Below, piece after piece: positions 1-8,030 of a stretch of DNA of 9,555 nucleotides. The DNA is from Halomonas sp. Lineage in GTDB: Bacteria; Pseudomonadota; Gammaproteobacteria; Pseudomonadales; Halomonadaceae. How positions within the stretch are numbered: the first letter of the stretch is position 1; the number at the start of each line of letters is the position of its first letter. The stretch covers positions 1 to 9,555 of the forward strand of contig SKVX01000109.1 of assembly GCA_007129225.1 (NCBI GenBank), given 5' to 3'. The notes under the pieces were generated by a model, which saw nothing but the letters and a program-made list of their open reading frames with translations, searched no databases and was not told the DNA's origin. The position numbers and the translations under genes were made by a program.

Positions 1-86
1 CCGGGGCAAGCGTACTGATCAAGGGATCGCGCAGTGCCGGAATGGAGCGGGTCGTGGCCGCACTACGCGCTGACGCATCAAGGTGA
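1..86 (+). CDS. murF: MurF C-terminal end (partial): UDP-MurNAc-tripeptide--D-Ala-D-Ala ligase
   Basis: Only the last 27 codons are present, in the frame starting at base 3, ending in TGA at 84-86. The readable tail contains VLIKGSRSAGMERVVAALR, which matches the typical MurF C-terminus (a 'KGSRSxxME' motif followed by a short helix). MurF is the cytoplasmic ATP-dependent ligase that adds the D-Ala-D-Ala dipeptide to UDP-MurNAc-tripeptide, making the pentapeptide substrate of MraY. Its position immediately before mraY is the standard dcw order and supports the call. The catalytic domains lie outside the window, so nothing can be said about their integrity. The sequence AAGGTGA covering the stop codon probably also serves as the ribosome binding site of mraY. 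Confidence 0.86.
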   Translation, partial: GASVLIKGSRSAGMERVVAALRADASR

Positions 87-95
87 ACGCAACAC

Positions 96-1178
96 ATGCT
101 GCTTTTTCTGGCTAATTTCCTGGCGCAATACCAGAGCGCCTTCAATGTCTTCAATTACCTCACCCTGCGGATGATCCTGGGGACCATGACGGCCCTGCTG
201 CTCTGTCTTTGGCTGGGCCCCTGGATGATCCGGCGGCTGGTCGAGCGCCAGATCGGCCAGGCGGTACGGGATGACGGTCCCCAGTCCCACCTGTCCAAGG
301 CCGGCACCCCCACCATGGGTGGCGCCATGATCCTGATGGCCATCGCCGTCAGTACGCTGCTGTGGGCTGATCTTGCCGTGCACTATGTCTGGATCGTGCT
401 GGTGGTGACCCTGGGCTTCGGTGCCATCGGCTGGGTCGACGATTACCGCAAGGTGGTGGAGAAGAATCCCAGGGGTCTGCCGGCACGCTGGAAGTACCTG
501 TGGCAGTCGGTCATCGGCCTTATTGCTGCCCTGGTGCTTTATTACACTGCCGGCAACCCGGTGGAAACCAGCCTGATCGTGCCGCTGTTCAAGGATATCG
601 TGATACCGCTGGGAGTCTTCTACATCGTGCTGACCTACCTGGTGATCGTGGGCAGCTCCAATGCGGTCAACCTCACCGATGGTCTGGACGGGCTGGCGAT
701 CATGCCCACCGTCATGGTGGCCATGGGTCTGGCGGTATTCGCCTATGCCAGCGGCAACGCGGTGTTCGCCAACTATCTTCAGATTCCCAACATTGTCGGT
801 GCCGGTGAGCTGGCGGTCTTCTGCGCCACCATCTCGGGTGCCGGGCTCGGCTTCCTGTGGTTCAACACCTATCCGGCTCAGGTCTTCATGGGCGACGTCG
901 GGGCGCTGGCGCTGGGGGCGGCACTGGGGGTGGTGGCGGTTATCGTGCGCCAGGAGATCGTGCTGTTCATCATGGGGGGCATCTTCGTCATGGAAACGGT
1001 CTCGGTGATACTCCAGGTGGCTTCATACAAGCTGACGGGACGCCGTATCTTCCGCATGGCGCCGCTGCATCACCACTACGAGCTCAAGGGGTGGCCGGAG
1101 CCACGCGTCATCGTACGCTTCTGGATCATCACCGTGGTGCTGGTACTGATCGGCCTGGCCACCCTGAAGATACGCTGA
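96..1178 (+). CDS. mraY: MraY, phospho-N-acetylmuramoyl-pentapeptide transferase (lipid I synthase)
   Basis: This integral inner-membrane enzyme transfers phospho-MurNAc-pentapeptide from UDP to undecaprenyl phosphate, giving lipid I and UMP. The 360-residue product has the same length as the E. coli enzyme. About ten hydrophobic segments are visible. Family motifs occur in order: DDGPQSHLSKAGTPTMGG at 59-76, the Asp pair of GWVDDYRK at 115-116, NLTDGLDG at 192-199, FMGDVGA at 264-270 with Asp267, and the cytoplasmic PLHHHYELKGWPEPRV loop at 323-338. The Asp115, Asp116 and Asp267 positions coincide with the catalytic/Mg-binding aspartates known in the family. The ATG at 96 lies about 9 nt after AAGGTG, which overlaps the murF stop, so 9 nt separate the two genes and they are probably co-transcribed. 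A 51-nt spacer separates it from murD. All key residues are intact. Confidence 0.98.
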   Translation: MLLFLANFLAQYQSAFNVFNYLTLRMILGTMTALLLCLWLGPWMIRRLVERQIGQAVRDDGPQSHLSKAGTPTMGGAMILMAIAVSTLLWADLAVHYVWIVLVVTLGFGAIGWVDDYRKVVEKNPRGLPARWKYLWQSVIGLIAALVLYYTAGNPVETSLIVPLFKDIVIPLGVFYIVLTYLVIVGSSNAVNLTDGLDGLAIMPTVMVAMGLAVFAYASGNAVFANYLQIPNIVGAGELAVFCATISGAGLGFLWFNTYPAQVFMGDVGALALGAALGVVAVIVRQEIVLFIMGGIFVMETVSVILQVASYKLTGRRIFRMAPLHHHYELKGWPEPRVIVRFWIITVVLVLIGLATLKIR

Positions 1179-1218
1179 GCCGTCAGGCCGGGCTTAATTC
1201 GAACCCTGCTCAACGGAC

Positions 1219-1224
1219 AGGAGG
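1219..1224 (+). promoter_or_regulatory. Strong Shine-Dalgarno site of murD
   Basis: AGGAGG is a perfect match to the anti-SD core and sits 5 nt before the murD ATG at 1230. It fixes the murD start. The 51-nt mraY-murD spacer that holds it contains no convincing promoter or terminator: a weak 4-bp AGCC/GGCT pairing just after mraY has no T-run behind it. Confidence 0.8.
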
Positions 1225-1229
1225 CGAGC

Positions 1230-2609
1230 ATGCTGAAGGTGCCGAAGGGCATGACCCTGGTGGTCGGGCTCGGTATTTCCGGTCGCGCAATTTGCCGGCA
1301 CCTGTCACGACAGGGCGTGCCCTACATGGTTGCCGATACCCGTGCCGTCCCGCCCGGTGTCGACGACTTCCATGCGGCGCACCCCGGGGTGGAAATTCAC
1401 TGCGGGCCGCTGACATCGCTGGATCTGAGCGAGGTAGAGGAGGTGGTGCTCAGTCCCGGGGTGGATCCGCGCACGCCGGGGCTGGCCGAACTTGCCGGGC
1501 GGGTGCGCGAGGCGACCGGCGACCCCCTTGTTGTCGGCGAGATTGCCCTGTTCGTGCGCGCCTGTCGTGCGCCGATCGCCGCCATCACCGGCTCCAATGC
1601 CAAGTCCACTGTCACCACCCTGCTTGGCGAGATGGCACGGGAGGCAGGCCGGCGCGTGGCGGTGGGCGGCAACCTGGGTACGCCGGCACTGGACCTGCTC
1701 GATGACGAGCCGAATGCCGACTGCTACGTACTGGAGCTTTCCAGCTTCCAGCTGGAGACTACGCCACGCCTGGGGGCCGAGACCGCTGCCTTTCTCAATC
1801 TCTCCGAGGATCATCTTGACCGGCATGGCGACATGGCGGGCTATCGCGCCGCCAAGCTGGGTATCTTCCGGGGTGCCCGGCACGGCGTGATCAATGCCGA
1901 CGACGCCATGACCCGACCGCTGGAGCGTCTGCCGGCACAGGACAGTTTTACCACCCGGGCGCCCCAGGACGGTGAATGGGGCATCGTCATTCATGATGGC
2001 GGCGACTGGCTGATGCACGGCGACACGCCACTGATGCCGGTGCGCGAGCTGCGCCTGGCAGGCCGGCACAACCATGCCAATGCGCTGGCTGCCCTGGCCA
2101 TGGGGCATCGCCTGGAATTTCCGATGGAGGCCATGTGCCGAGTGCTGCGCCGCTTTTCCGGTCTGCCGCACCGCGGGGAGGTGATTGCCGAGGTCGATGG
2201 CGTGCGCTGGATTAACGATTCCAAGGGCACGAATGTGGGTGCCGCACTGGCTGCCATCGCGGGCCTGGGACCGACCCTGGACGGCCAACTGATCCTGCTG
2301 GCGGGCGGCATGGGGAAAGGGGCCGACTTTCGCCCCCTGGCCGAGCCCCTGGCCCGATACGGCCGGGAAGCGATCCTCTTTGGCCTGGATGCCGAGCGCC
2401 TGGAAAGGGCGCTGAAAGGCGGGGTGAGAATGACCCTGGTCGAAGACCTGGAGACGGCCATGGCCCGGGCGCAGGCGATCGCCGAGCCGGGAGACTGCGT
2501 GCTGCTGTCGCCGGCCTGTGCCAGCCTCGATCAGTTTGCCAACTACCAGGAGCGCGGCGAAGTGTTCCGTCGCTGGGTCTGCCGCCTTGCCTCGGAGGAT
2601 TCCCTGTGA
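1230..2609 (+). CDS. murD: MurD, UDP-MurNAc-L-alanine--D-glutamate ligase
   Basis: This cytoplasmic Mur ligase adds D-glutamate to UDP-MurNAc-L-Ala using ATP. The product is 459 residues, slightly longer than E. coli MurD (438). Residues 8-110 form the Rossmann-like UDP-binding domain, starting with VVGLGISG. The central ATPase domain carries the P-loop GSNAKST at 121-127, LELSSFQLETT at 168-178, SEDHLDRH at 192-199 and YRAAK at 205-209, whose Lys209 aligns with the carbamylated lysine of E. coli MurD (Lys198). The C-terminal domain carries GRHNHANALAALA at 278-290, WINDSKGTN at 327-335 and LSPACASLDQF at 426-436. The P-loop has Ala where E. coli has Gly (GSNGKST); I recall the same in Pseudomonas. 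The ATG at 1230 is preceded by a perfect AGGAGG at 1219-1224, 5 nt away. The stop overlaps the ftsW start. Confidence 0.98.
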   Translation: MLKVPKGMTLVVGLGISGRAICRHLSRQGVPYMVADTRAVPPGVDDFHAAHPGVEIHCGPLTSLDLSEVEEVVLSPGVDPRTPGLAELAGRVREATGDPLVVGEIALFVRACRAPIAAITGSNAKSTVTTLLGEMAREAGRRVAVGGNLGTPALDLLDDEPNADCYVLELSSFQLETTPRLGAETAAFLNLSEDHLDRHGDMAGYRAAKLGIFRGARHGVINADDAMTRPLERLPAQDSFTTRAPQDGEWGIVIHDGGDWLMHGDTPLMPVRELRLAGRHNHANALAALAMGHRLEFPMEAMCRVLRRFSGLPHRGEVIAEVDGVRWINDSKGTNVGAALAAIAGLGPTLDGQLILLAGGMGKGADFRPLAEPLARYGREAILFGLDAERLERALKGGVRMTLVEDLETAMARAQAIAEPGDCVLLSPACASLDQFANYQERGEVFRRWVCRLASEDSL

Positions 2610-3826
2610 CCCGCTTTGCCAGGCTTCGCCAGAAACTCTCCACCCAGGACCAGCCGTTCGATGGCTGGCTGTTGTTTGCCGCCGTTGCACTGATGCTCAT
2701 CGGCTGGGTCATGGTGACATCGGCTTCCACGGAGGTGGCCGCCGGGTTGACCGGTAACCCCTGGTACTTCAGTCAGCGTCATGCGCTGTTCGTGGTGCTG
2801 GCCCTGGCGGCGGCCGGCTTTACCCTGCGCTCGCCCCTGGGCTGGTGGCGAGCCAACGGCCCCCTGCTGTTGTTGGTCAGTATTGCGCTGCTGGTGCTGG
2901 TGCTCTTCGTTGGCCGTGAGGTGAATGGCAGCCGGCGCTGGCTCTCCATCCCTGGAGTCCCGTTCAACCTGCAGGTGTCGGAAGTCGCCAAGCTGTGCCT
3001 GATTGCCTACATGGCCGGCTACCTGGAGCGATTCCTGCCCCAGGTGCGGCGCCACTGGGGCGCTTTTCTGCGCCCGCTGCTGGTGATGGGCATCATCGCC
3101 GTGCTGCTGATTCTCGAGCCTGACTATGGTGCAGTGGTTGTCATGACAGCCTGCGTGATGGGCATGCTGCTGATGGCCGGGGCACCTTGGGTGCGCTTCG
3201 TGCTGATACTGGGCGGTGTCGGTGTACTGGGCTTCTACGTCGCCATCGCCGAGCCCTATCGCCTGGCTCGCCTGACCAGCTTTTCCGATCCCTGGGCGGA
3301 CCAGTTCGCCAGCGGCTACCAGTTGACCCAGGCGCTGATCGCCTATGGTCGCGGCCACTGGCTGGGAATGGGGCTGGGCAATAGCGTACAGAAGCTCTTC
3401 TACCTGCCCGAGGCCCATACCGATTTCGTCTTCGCCGTGCTGGCCGAAGAACTGGGGCTGTTCGGTGCGATCGGCGTGGTGGGGCTCTTTGCCCTGTTGA
3501 TCTACCGCGCCATGGCAGTGGGGCGGCGGGCGGAGCTGGCCGGTATGGCCTTTGCGGCTTACCTCAGCTACGGCATTGCGCTGGTGGTGGGAGCCCAGGC
3601 CTTCATCAATATCGCCGTCAGCACCGGCATGCTACCGACCAAGGGCCTGACGCTGCCCCTGTTGAGCTATGGCGGTTCGAGTTTGCTTGTCAGCGCGATG
3701 ATGGTGGCGCTGTTGCTGCGTGCCGATATCGAGACTCGGCTGGCACTGCGAAGAGCGAACCCCGTCGCTCGTCGTGAGGCAACGGCCGGGCACCGGTCAG
3801 CGGAAGCACAAGGAGTCGGGAAGTGA
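2606..3826 (+). CDS. ftsW: FtsW, septal SEDS peptidoglycan glycosyltransferase
   Basis: FtsW is a polytopic inner-membrane SEDS protein that polymerises lipid II at the division septum together with FtsI (PBP3). The 406-residue product has about ten hydrophobic segments. It carries the SEDS signatures GSRRWL at 108-113, QVSEVAKL at 123-130, EPDYG at 171-175, LPEAHTDFVFAVLAEELG at 267-284 and the C-terminal INIAVSTGMLPTKGLTLP / LLSYGGSSL block at 334-360. Asp273 in the HTDF motif is the position known to be essential for SEDS polymerase activity. The position between murD and murG separates it from its paralogue RodA. The start is GTG at 2606, forming a GTGA overlap with the murD TGA; GGAGGA at 2594-2599 lies 6 nt upstream. 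The C-terminal 30 or so residues are hydrophilic and basic, as expected for a cytoplasmic tail. Confidence 0.97.
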   Translation: MTRFARLRQKLSTQDQPFDGWLLFAAVALMLIGWVMVTSASTEVAAGLTGNPWYFSQRHALFVVLALAAAGFTLRSPLGWWRANGPLLLLVSIALLVLVLFVGREVNGSRRWLSIPGVPFNLQVSEVAKLCLIAYMAGYLERFLPQVRRHWGAFLRPLLVMGIIAVLLILEPDYGAVVVMTACVMGMLLMAGAPWVRFVLILGGVGVLGFYVAIAEPYRLARLTSFSDPWADQFASGYQLTQALIAYGRGHWLGMGLGNSVQKLFYLPEAHTDFVFAVLAEELGLFGAIGVVGLFALLIYRAMAVGRRAELAGMAFAAYLSYGIALVVGAQAFINIAVSTGMLPTKGLTLPLLSYGGSSLLVSAMMVALLLRADIETRLALRRANPVARREATAGHRSAEAQGVGK

Positions 3827-4911
3827 GCAAGGCGAAGCCACGGCGCGTATTGATCATGGCGGGGGGCACGGGAGGACATGTGATTCCTGCCTTGTCGCTG
3901 GCCAGGGGGTTGCAGGCAGAGGGGGTGGAGGTCCACTGGCTGGGCAGCCCGCGCGGGATCGAGAACCGCCTGGTGCCGGCGGCCGATATTCCGCTCAATC
4001 GGATTTCGGTGGCAGGCCTGCGTGGCAACGGCCTGGCCGGCTGGCTGCTCGCCCCCTTCAATCTCACCCGCGCCGTATGGCAGGCTGGCCGTATCCTGAG
4101 GCGACTCGATCCACAGCTGGTGGTCGGGCTTGGTGGTTTCGCCAGCGGTCCCGGCGGGCTTGCCGCCTGGCTGGTTCGACGGCCACTGATCATTCATGAG
4201 CAGAACGCCGTGGCGGGTTTGACCAACAGGGCGCTATCCCGTTTGGCGAAGCGGATCTATGCCGCCTTCGATGGTGCCTTTCCCGGCCAGGCCGAGGTGA
4301 TCGGCAACCCGGTGCGTGGCGATATCGCGGCTCTGGGGGAGGCGCCGCGGCGCACCGAGGCGATGACCGGCCGGCCCCTGCGATTGCTGGTGGTCGGCGG
4401 TTCACTGGGGGCGTTGGCCTTGAATCAGCGGGTGCCCGAGGGCCTGGCGCGGCTGCCGGCGGCGCTGCGTCCTGTGGTGCGTCACCAGGCCGGCCGGGAC
4501 AAGGTGGACGCCACCCGGGAGGCGTATGACACACAGGGCGTCGAGGCGGAGGTGGTCGACTTCATCGATGACATGGCGGCGGCCTACGACTGGGCCGATC
4601 TCGTGGTGTGCCGTGCCGGGGCGCTGACCGTCTCCGAGCTGGCCGCCGCCGCCAAGCCGGCTCTGTTCGTACCCCTGCCCCATGCGGTCGACGATCACCA
4701 GACCGCCAACGCCCGTGCCCTGGTTGCGGCGGGGGCGGCCGAACTGTTGCCGCAACACGACATGACGGCAGTGTCTCTGGCCGAGCGCCTATCGACACTG
4801 CTGCAATCCGACACCCTGGCCACCATGGCGCAGCGCTCGCGGGCGTGTGCGCACCTCGATGCCGTCGAGCGGCTGGTGGCCGGCTGCATGGAGACAGCTC
4901 TTGAGCGATAG
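3823..4911 (+). CDS. murG: MurG, UDP-GlcNAc:lipid I N-acetylglucosaminyltransferase (lipid II synthase)
   Basis: MurG is the peripheral inner-membrane GT28-family enzyme (GT-B fold) that adds GlcNAc to lipid I to make lipid II, the substrate of FtsW. The 362-residue product begins with the glycine-rich loop MAGGTGGHVIPALSLA at 12-27. It continues with HEQNAVAGLTNR at 125-136, the C-domain loop GGSLGA at 192-197, VVCRAGALTVSELAA at 261-275 and the nucleotide-sugar region PLPHAVDDHQTANA at 284-297, all characteristic of MurG. The start is GTG at 3823, overlapping the ftsW stop as GTGA, with AAGGAG at 3810-3815 placed 7 nt upstream. The 3' end probably overlaps the murC start by 11 nt. No missing motifs were seen. 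Confidence 0.97.
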   Translation: MSKAKPRRVLIMAGGTGGHVIPALSLARGLQAEGVEVHWLGSPRGIENRLVPAADIPLNRISVAGLRGNGLAGWLLAPFNLTRAVWQAGRILRRLDPQLVVGLGGFASGPGGLAAWLVRRPLIIHEQNAVAGLTNRALSRLAKRIYAAFDGAFPGQAEVIGNPVRGDIAALGEAPRRTEAMTGRPLRLLVVGGSLGALALNQRVPEGLARLPAALRPVVRHQAGRDKVDATREAYDTQGVEAEVVDFIDDMAAAYDWADLVVCRAGALTVSELAAAAKPALFVPLPHAVDDHQTANARALVAAGAAELLPQHDMTAVSLAERLSTLLQSDTLATMAQRSRACAHLDAVERLVAGCMETALER

Positions 4912-6382
4912 CACCCTGAGGCCGGTTCCCGGCCAGGCAACGTTGCCCCGCCATGGGCGAGGCCTCGGCATGCGCCGTATCCGGCGTATTCATTTCGTGG
5001 GCATTGGTGGCGCCGGCATGTGCGGCATCGCCGAAGTGCTCTCCAATCAGGGCTACCAGGTCAGCGGTAGCGATCTCAAGGCTTCGCCGGTCGTCGAAAG
5101 GCTGCGGGAGCTGGGCATCCAGGTCGCCATTGGTCACGCCGCCGAGAACGTCATGAGCGCAGACGTGGTGGTGGTCTCCACCGCCGTGGACGAGTCCAAC
5201 CCCGAGATACTGTGGGCTCATGAACATCGTCTGCCTGTGGTCCGCCGTGCCGAAATGCTGGCCGAGCTGATGCGCTTTCGCCACGGCATTGCGGTTGCCG
5301 GTACCCATGGCAAGACCACGACCACCAGCCTCACGGCAACGCTGCTGGGCGAAGGCGGGTTGGATCCGACCTTCGTGATCGGCGGACGCTTGACCAGCGC
5401 AGGTACCAATGCCCGTCTGGGGGAGGGGGACTACCTGGTGGCCGAGGCCGACGAGTCCGACGCCTCCTTTCTTCATCTTCAGCCCATGGTGTCGATCGTC
5501 ACCAATATCGATGCCGACCACATGAGCACCTACGGCGGCGATTTCGAGCGACTGAAGAGCACCTTCATCGAGTTCCTCCACAACCTGCCTTTCTATGGGT
5601 TGGCCATTCTGTGCATCGACGATGAGCATGTGCGTGGCCTGCTGGAGCGAGTTCACCGCCAGTTCGTCACCTATGGCTTCAGCGAGGATGCCGACTACCG
5701 CATCGTCGATTTCGCTCAGGAGGCCGGCGAGGTACGCTTCACGGCGCTGCGTCCCGACGGCTTGGCGCCGCTGGCGGTGCGGCTGGCAATGCCGGGGCGT
5801 CACAATGCACTCAATGCCATGGCCGCCATTGTGGTAGCCACCGATGCCGGCGTCGACGACGCCGCCATTCTGCGTGGCCTGGCCGGCTTCGCCGGCGTGG
5901 GGCGTCGCTTCCAGGTCCATGGCCACTTCCCGCCACCCGGCGGCGAGGGGGAGGTCATGCTGGTGGACGACTATGGGCATCATCCCCGGGAAGTGGAGAT
6001 GGTCATACGTGCGGTACGCGCCGGCTGGCCGAAGCGTCGTCTGGTGATGGTCTACCAGCCCCACCGTTATACCCGCACCCGAGATCTCTACGAGGATTTC
6101 GTCAGGGTGCTCAGTGGTGTCGATACACTGCTGCTGCTGGATGTCTACAGTGCCGGCGAGGCCCCGATACCCGGCGCCGACGGCCGGACACTGGCGGGCT
6201 CCCTTCGCCAGCGGGGCGGGCTGGATCCCATCTTCGTGCAGCACAAGTCGGAACTTCCCGAGCTGCTGGAGCGGGTGCTGCGTCCCGGGGATATCCTGAT
6301 CACCCAGGGAGCCGGCGACGTGGGTGGCATCGCCCTGGGCTTGGCGCAGAGCGGGCTCAAGCTCGGTGAGGTGTCGCTATGA
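4901..6382 (+). CDS. murC: MurC, UDP-N-acetylmuramate--L-alanine ligase
   Basis: This cytoplasmic Mur ligase adds L-Ala to UDP-MurNAc, the first peptide-stem step. With the start chosen here the product is 493 residues (E. coli 491). Motifs in this numbering: Rossmann loop HFVGIGGAGMCG at 31-42, P-loop GTHGKTTTT at 134-142, EADESDASFLHLQPM at 182-196, NIDADHMSTYGGDF at 202-215, PGRHNALNA at 298-306, DDYGHHPREV at 356-365 and YQPHRYTRTRDLYEDF at 385-400. The start is uncertain. The TTG at 4901 has GGAG (4890-4893) 7 nt upstream, overlaps murG by 11 nt and gives the usual family length. An in-frame ATG at 4970 (470 residues, MRRIRRIHF) has GAGG 7 nt upstream but would leave a 58-nt gap. Codons between the two have mostly G or C in third position, like coding sequence. 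The frame stays open back to 4847 inside murG. The stop overlaps the ddlB start. Confidence 0.95.
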   Translation: MSDSTLRPVPGQATLPRHGRGLGMRRIRRIHFVGIGGAGMCGIAEVLSNQGYQVSGSDLKASPVVERLRELGIQVAIGHAAENVMSADVVVVSTAVDESNPEILWAHEHRLPVVRRAEMLAELMRFRHGIAVAGTHGKTTTTSLTATLLGEGGLDPTFVIGGRLTSAGTNARLGEGDYLVAEADESDASFLHLQPMVSIVTNIDADHMSTYGGDFERLKSTFIEFLHNLPFYGLAILCIDDEHVRGLLERVHRQFVTYGFSEDADYRIVDFAQEAGEVRFTALRPDGLAPLAVRLAMPGRHNALNAMAAIVVATDAGVDDAAILRGLAGFAGVGRRFQVHGHFPPPGGEGEVMLVDDYGHHPREVEMVIRAVRAGWPKRRLVMVYQPHRYTRTRDLYEDFVRVLSGVDTLLLLDVYSAGEAPIPGADGRTLAGSLRQRGGLDPIFVQHKSELPELLERVLRPGDILITQGAGDVGGIALGLAQSGLKLGEVSL

Positions 6383-7308
6383 TTTCCGCCAGCGATTTTG
6401 GGCGTGTGGTGGTGCTCTACGGCGGAGATTCCGCCGAGCGTGAGGTGTCGCTCAAGAGCGGAGCGGCGGTACTGGGGGCGCTGGAGCGCAGCGGCATCGA
6501 TGTCATCGGTTATGACCCCTCGGAGGGTGGTCTGGCCGGGCTCGAGGCGCTGGCGCCCGATCGCGTCTTCATCGCCCTGCATGGTCGTGGCGGCGAGGAC
6601 GGCACTCTCCAGGGGGCGCTGGAGCTGCTGCGCATTCCTTATACCGGCAGTGGTGTGCTGGCTTCTGCCCTGGGCATGGACAAGCAGTTGACGAAGCAGG
6701 TCTGGCAGTCGCTGGGCCTGCCGACGCCGACGTCTCTGATGCTCGAGCCCGATGCCGACTGGGACGATGTCATCGCCCGGCTGGGCCTGCCGCTGATTGT
6801 CAAGCCGGTCCATGAAGGATCGACCTTGGGGATCAGTATCGTCGACAGCCGTGAGGCACTGGTGGCCGCCTATCGCGATGCCTGCCGCTACGACGGGCGG
6901 GTCATGGCCGAACGCTTCATCGCCGGTGAGGAGTATACGGTCTCGCTGCTGGGCGAAACGGTACTTCCCGCGATTCGTGTCGAGGTACCCGGTGGCTTCT
7001 ACGACTACGACGCCAAGTACGTCTCCAACGATACCCGTTATCACCTGCCTTGCGGGCTTGAGGCCCATGAGGAAACGGAGCTGGGCGAACTCTGCCGCCA
7101 GGCCTTTGCCGCCATCGGCGGTGAAGGCTGGGGGCGGGTCGATGTCATGCGCGATGCGGAAGGGCGCTTCTGGTTGATCGAGGTCAATACCTCGCCGGGC
7201 ATGACCGATCACAGCCTGGTGCCGCAGGCGGCGGCCCACGCGGGGATCGATTTCGATGCCCTGGTGTGTCGCATTCTCGCCGCCACGCTGGCGAACGGGC
7301 GGACATGA
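6379..7308 (+). CDS. ddlB: DdlB, D-alanine--D-alanine ligase
   Basis: This ATP-grasp enzyme joins two D-Ala molecules in the cytoplasm, making the dipeptide that MurF attaches. The 309-residue product is close to E. coli DdlB (306). Visible motifs: GGDSAEREVSLKSG at 15-28, whose Glu20 corresponds to the D-Ala-binding Glu15 of E. coli; HGRGGEDGTLQG at 68-79; KPVHEGSTLGIS at 142-153, the flexible active-site loop with its serine; YDYDAKYVSNDT at 208-219, including Lys213 and Tyr214; and WGRVDVM at 251-257 followed by IEVNTSPGMTDHSLVP at 267-282, with Asp255, Glu268 and Asn270 as metal ligands. The ATG at 6379 overlaps the murC stop (ATGA), with GGTGAGG at 6365-6371. The tyrosine in the omega loop suggests a D-Ala-specific enzyme rather than a D-Ala-D-Lac ligase. 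Confidence 0.97.
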   Translation: MISASDFGRVVVLYGGDSAEREVSLKSGAAVLGALERSGIDVIGYDPSEGGLAGLEALAPDRVFIALHGRGGEDGTLQGALELLRIPYTGSGVLASALGMDKQLTKQVWQSLGLPTPTSLMLEPDADWDDVIARLGLPLIVKPVHEGSTLGISIVDSREALVAAYRDACRYDGRVMAERFIAGEEYTVSLLGETVLPAIRVEVPGGFYDYDAKYVSNDTRYHLPCGLEAHEETELGELCRQAFAAIGGEGWGRVDVMRDAEGRFWLIEVNTSPGMTDHSLVPQAAAHAGIDFDALVCRILAATLANGRT

Positions 7309-8030
7309 GCAAGCGCGGCTCGCTGACAGGGTTGCTGCTGCTGCTGATCCTGCTCGGGGCCGGTGGCCGGGCGCTCTGGACCTGGCTGGACCGGCCCATC
7401 GAGCGAGTCTCTATTCGGGGCGAGCTCAATCATGTCAGTGCCGACTATCTTCGCTCCCAGTTGGCCCCCCTGGTGCAGGGGGAGACCTGGCTGTCGGCGG
7501 ACCTGCCGGCCCTGAGACGGCGCGCACTTGCGGTGGATTGGCTGGCGGAGGTGCGTGTGGCTCGGGAGTGGCCCTACGCGCTGGCCTTCGAGCTTGTCGA
7601 GCAGGTGCCGGTGGCTCGCTGGAATGACGACTACCTGCTCAACCCGGAAGGTGAGCCCTTCGCCTTTGCGCCGGTGGTACCTCCTTCCGGCCTGCCCGAC
7701 CTCGCCGGTCCCGTCGGCAGCGGGGCCGAAGTGCTGGCCTACCATGACCGCCTGGTGCCGCGCTTCGACACCCTGGGTCTGACCATCACCCAGCTCAGGC
7801 TTGAGCCGCGTGGCGCCTGGCGATTGCAGCTTGATGATGGGGTCTGGGTCATGCTGGGGCGCAGCGATCGTGAAGCTCGCCTGGCCCGTCTGGGGGCCGC
7901 CTGGCAGCGGCAGCTGGGACAGCAGGCAGAGCATATCCGCTATATCGATCTGCGTTATCCCAATGGGGTTGCAGTGGCATGGCACGGCGAAACGGAGATC
8001 GAAGAGGCGGAAAACGACGATGCAGGCTGA
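7305..8030 (+). CDS. ftsQ: FtsQ, cell division protein (POTRA domain)
   Basis: FtsQ is a bitopic inner-membrane divisome protein that recruits FtsB and FtsL and links early and late division proteins. The product is 241 residues, shorter than E. coli FtsQ (276). A short basic cytoplasmic N-terminus (MSKRGS) precedes one transmembrane helix at about 8-22. A POTRA-type domain follows at about 32-106 (IERVSIRGELNHVSADYL through LVEQVPVARW). The beta domain after it includes LDDGVWVMLGR and the conserved YIDLRYPNGVAVAW near residues 213-226. The end is acidic. I chose the ATG at 7305, which overlaps the ddlB stop as ATGA; a GTG at 7266 would extend it by 13 residues into ddlB and precede the expected N-terminus. 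The upstream SD is weak (GGGCGGA), so expression may depend on coupling to ddlB. Sequence conservation is low in this family; size, topology and position support the call. Confidence 0.94.
   Translation: MSKRGSLTGLLLLLILLGAGGRALWTWLDRPIERVSIRGELNHVSADYLRSQLAPLVQGETWLSADLPALRRRALAVDWLAEVRVAREWPYALAFELVEQVPVARWNDDYLLNPEGEPFAFAPVVPPSGLPDLAGPVGSGAEVLAYHDRLVPRFDTLGLTITQLRLEPRGAWRLQLDDGVWVMLGRSDREARLARLGAAWQRQLGQQAEHIRYIDLRYPNGVAVAWHGETEIEEAENDDAG

Noticed and set aside
1305..2690. 461-codon open frame on the minus strand opposite murD
   Set aside because: Low-complexity Gln/Gly/His-rich translation, antisense to a clearly functional MurD; a codon-bias shadow.
4562..6244. 560-codon open frame on the minus strand opposite murG/murC
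   Set aside because: It is antisense to two intact genes with full catalytic motifs. Its translation is rich in His, Gln and Gly with no domain, as expected from a shadow frame in GC-rich DNA.
6145..7239. 364-codon open frame on the minus strand opposite murC/ddlB
   Set aside because: Same composition pattern, no recognisable domain, and fully covered by murC and ddlB.
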